DNA from: an uncultured Pseudomonadota bacterium
GTDB taxonomy: Bacteria; Pseudomonadota; Gammaproteobacteria; Burkholderiales; SG8-41
Reading direction: 5' to 3'
DNA: 64,000 nucleotides
Assembly (NCBI GenBank): GCA_946885605.1
Contig: CAMPGR010000003.1
Location: forward strand, 1-64,000
Shown here: positions 62,189 through 64,000 of the stretch, piece after piece
Position numbering within the stretch: the first letter of the stretch is position 1
Layout of the letters: each line of letters starts with the position of its first letter
The notes under the pieces: model-generated
What the model saw: only the letters and a program-made list of their open reading frames with translations
The model's database searches: none
What the model was told of the DNA's origin: nothing
Position numbers and translations under genes: made by a program

Positions 62189-63661
62189 ATGGATTACGAC
62201 GTCATCGTCGCCGGCGCGGGCAATGCCGCGTTCAGCGCCGCCGTTTCCGCGAAGGAGAACGGGGCGAAACGCGTTCTCGTGCTGGAGAAAGCGCCGAAGG
62301 AGAAGCGCGGGGGCAACACGCACTTCAGCGGCGCGGTGTTCCGCTTCATCTACGATGATGTCTCGGAGCTCGATCGCTTCGTGCCGAACGCCGAGCGCGA
62401 CTACCCCGGCTTCCACAAGGGCGTGCAGCCGTATCCCGTCGAAGCCTTTCGGGCCGACCTGATGCGCGTCACCCAGGATCGCAGCGATCCCGAGCTTTCC
62501 ACCCTCCTCATCGAAAACTCCTACGACACCATGTGCTGGCTGCAGGAGGCCGGCAGGATGGAATTCGAGCTGGCGCTTTCGGTCATGGGCGTGAAAGTCG
62601 GCAACGAAGTGAAATGGCCGCGCGGGGCGATGATCCGCACCGTGCATGAGGGCGTCGGGCTTTCGAAAACATGGTTCGAGACTGCGGAGAAGATGGGCAT
62701 CGAGATCCGCTACGAAACCGGCGCGCAGCGGCTCACGCAGGCCGAGAGCGGACGGGTCAACGGCATCGTCGCGCGCGGGCCGAACGGCATCGAAACCATA
62801 CATGCGAAAGCCGTCGTGCTGGGCTGCGGCGGTTTCGAGACGAATCCCGCGTGGCGGCGGCTCTATCTCGGAGACCCGTGGGATCACGCCAAGGTGCGCG
62901 GCTCCAACTTCAACTATGGCGACGGGCTGAAAATGGCGCTCGACATCGGCGCGATGCCGTGGGGCCACTGGGGCGGCTGTCACGCAACGCCGATCAATGC
63001 CGAAGCACCGGACTACGGGGTGCAGCATCTCACCGACAAAACGAATCGGCTGTCGTACTTCCTCGGCGTCATGATCAACATCGAGGGCAGGCGCTGGATC
63101 GACGAAGGCGCGGACATCAATTCCTTCACCTACGCCAAGTACGGCGGCCTGATCCTGAAGCAGCCGCGCAGCCTCGTGTACCAGATTTTCGACAGCAAGG
63201 TGCTGAGCCTGCTCGAGCCGCGCTACTCGACGAGCGAGCCGTTCAAGTCCGATACGCTGGAAGGGCTGGTGAAGCAGCTCAAGGTCGACCCCAGGCAGGC
63301 GATGAAGACGCTCAATGAATACAACGCCGCGTGCGCGCGCGGCGGGCCGTTCAACCCGGCGGTGCTCGACGGCCTGCACACCGAAGGCATCGATCCACCC
63401 AAGACCAACTGGGCGCAGAAGCTCGACACGCCGCCGTACGTGGCCTATCCCGTGACGGGCGGCATCACCTTCACCTTCGGCGGCGTCAAGGTGAACGCCG
63501 ATGCGCAGGTCGTCGCGACCGACTGGAAGCCGATCCCCGGCCTCTACGCATGCGGCGAGATGGTGGGCGGGCTCTTCCATTACAACTACCCGCTCGGCAC
63601 GGGCTTGATGTCGGGAGCCGTCTTCGGGCGCATCGCCGGACGGAGCGCGGCCCGGACCTGA
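62189..63661 (+). CDS. tcuA: FAD-dependent tricarballylate dehydrogenase-like protein (TcuA)
   Basis: A 490-residue flavoprotein. The FAD site DVIVAGAGNAAFSAAVSAKE (G-x-G-x2-A) opens the protein, followed by LVLEKAPKEKRGGNTHFSG, the motif AGRMEFELALS, and a C-terminal GLYACGEMVGGLFHYNYPLG with GTGLMSGAVFGRIAG. This matches the TcuA/fumarate reductase flavoprotein group. TcuA oxidises tricarballylate to cis-aconitate, usually with the membrane electron acceptor TcuB, which is not seen here. Assignment to tricarballylate itself is not proven. Confidence 0.83.
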   Translation: MDYDVIVAGAGNAAFSAAVSAKENGAKRVLVLEKAPKEKRGGNTHFSGAVFRFIYDDVSELDRFVPNAERDYPGFHKGVQPYPVEAFRADLMRVTQDRSDPELSTLLIENSYDTMCWLQEAGRMEFELALSVMGVKVGNEVKWPRGAMIRTVHEGVGLSKTWFETAEKMGIEIRYETGAQRLTQAESGRVNGIVARGPNGIETIHAKAVVLGCGGFETNPAWRRLYLGDPWDHAKVRGSNFNYGDGLKMALDIGAMPWGHWGGCHATPINAEAPDYGVQHLTDKTNRLSYFLGVMINIEGRRWIDEGADINSFTYAKYGGLILKQPRSLVYQIFDSKVLSLLEPRYSTSEPFKSDTLEGLVKQLKVDPRQAMKTLNEYNAACARGGPFNPAVLDGLHTEGIDPPKTNWAQKLDTPPYVAYPVTGGITFTFGGVKVNADAQVVATDWKPIPGLYACGEMVGGLFHYNYPLGTGLMSGAVFGRIAGRSAART

Positions 63662-63682
63662 CCAGCGCTGCGGGGTTCCCGT

Positions 63683-64000
63683 TTAGGGGTTGAACGCGTA
63701 CTGAAAGCCCGTCACCAGCAGCACGTCGTTCTTGTTCACGCCCGGCAAGGGATTGCTCTGGTAGCGGTCGTTGAGCGTAATGGTGGCGTTCCACCGTTTC
63801 GTGATCTCGAAGACGAAGCCGGCATCGAATATCAGGCGGTACTCCCCGGTGTCCCGCAAGTTGGCGTAGTACGTCAGCCGCTGCCTGAAGGACACGCCCG
63901 GAGTAATCCTGTGAACCGACTCTTCCCCGACGAGCCATTCCACCGCGTCGCGGGTGAGGGCGTCGTAATCCTCGCGGTTGTACGCCGGGCCGGTTGAGAC
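63683..64000 (-). CDS. DUF481-type outer-membrane protein (5' end outside window)
   Basis: Only the C-terminal 105 residues lie in the window; the start is beyond the right edge. Alternating strand patterns (HRITPGVSFRQRLTYYANLR, EYRLIFDAGFVFEITKRWNA, DVLLVTGFQYAFNP) with a final aromatic-containing strand fit an outer-membrane beta-barrel of the DUF481 ('salt-induced outer membrane protein') type. It is convergent with the TcuA-like gene. Confidence 0.7.
   Translation of the reverse strand, partial: VSTGPAYNREDYDALTRDAVEWLVGEESVHRITPGVSFRQRLTYYANLRDTGEYRLIFDAGFVFEITKRWNATITLNDRYQSNPLPGVNKNDVLLVTGFQYAFNP

Overview
The window is dense, GC-rich, single-chromosome-type DNA from a proteobacterium, most likely a betaproteobacterium of the Burkholderiales kind. 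The grounds are three periplasmic TctC ('Bug') binding proteins, a recC-recB-recD operon, a phoB-phoR-pstSCAB-phoU cluster, a bactofilin, and many oxidative catabolism genes (TauD/TfdA dioxygenase, MmgE/PrpD, TcuA-like dehydrogenase, RraA-like aldolase, molybdenum hydroxylase). I see no prophage, transposase or CRISPR array. Gene starts are a mixture of ATG and GTG, with one likely TTG.

Layout. 1-5.0 kb: the tail of a UGSC-partner protein, then BON/SRPBCC, host-attachment (baeRF) type, membrane Mrr-like and OmpH/Skp-like genes. 5.0-8.1 kb: a TauD-type dioxygenase, a HupE/UreJ permease and, divergent from it, a three-subunit cobalt-type nitrile hydratase/thiocyanate hydrolase. 8.1-17.5 kb: AmiD-type amidase and recCBD. 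17.6-27.1 kb: an orphan molybdenum hydroxylase large subunit, a nitroreductase, a TetR-controlled three-gene operon with a palindrome exactly in its promoter spacer, then ankyrin, cupin, BON, EF-hand and 1-Cys peroxiredoxin genes. 27.1-33.8 kb: two divergent cassettes, each TctC - UGSC protein - partner protein, with a zinc alcohol dehydrogenase in the right arm. 33.9-41.7 kb: glycogen debranching/glycosyltransferase pair, bactofilin, LysR regulator, MFS transporter. 41.9-49.1 kb: the phosphate regulon, with matching Pho boxes before phoB and pstS and an attenuator between pstS and pstC. 49.3-64 kb: tRNA-Pro, a TDT-family transporter, a pentad-repeat protein, rtcB, a queuosine-precursor transporter, GST, CoxG/XdhC maturation-type genes, aspartate dehydrogenase-like, RraA, NUDIX and MBL genes, and a TctC/MmgE-PrpD/TcuA carboxylate cluster.

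The most notable system is at 27.1-33.8 kb. In each cassette the middle gene is interrupted by one in-frame TGA at the same aligned site, read here as selenocysteine in a U-G-S-C motif. Protein homology continues on both sides of the TGA, and an identical 8-bp hairpin with a GUG loop starts at the same distance downstream in both copies (bacterial SECIS-like). A conventional gene caller would split each gene in two. The following partner protein is translationally coupled to the selenoprotein gene in both copies, and a third paralogue of the partner sits at the left edge of the window. The Sec-insertion genes (selA, selB, selC, selD) are not in this window, so selenium use has to be confirmed elsewhere in the genome.

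All assignments are from reading the sequence and remembered family knowledge; no database search was run.
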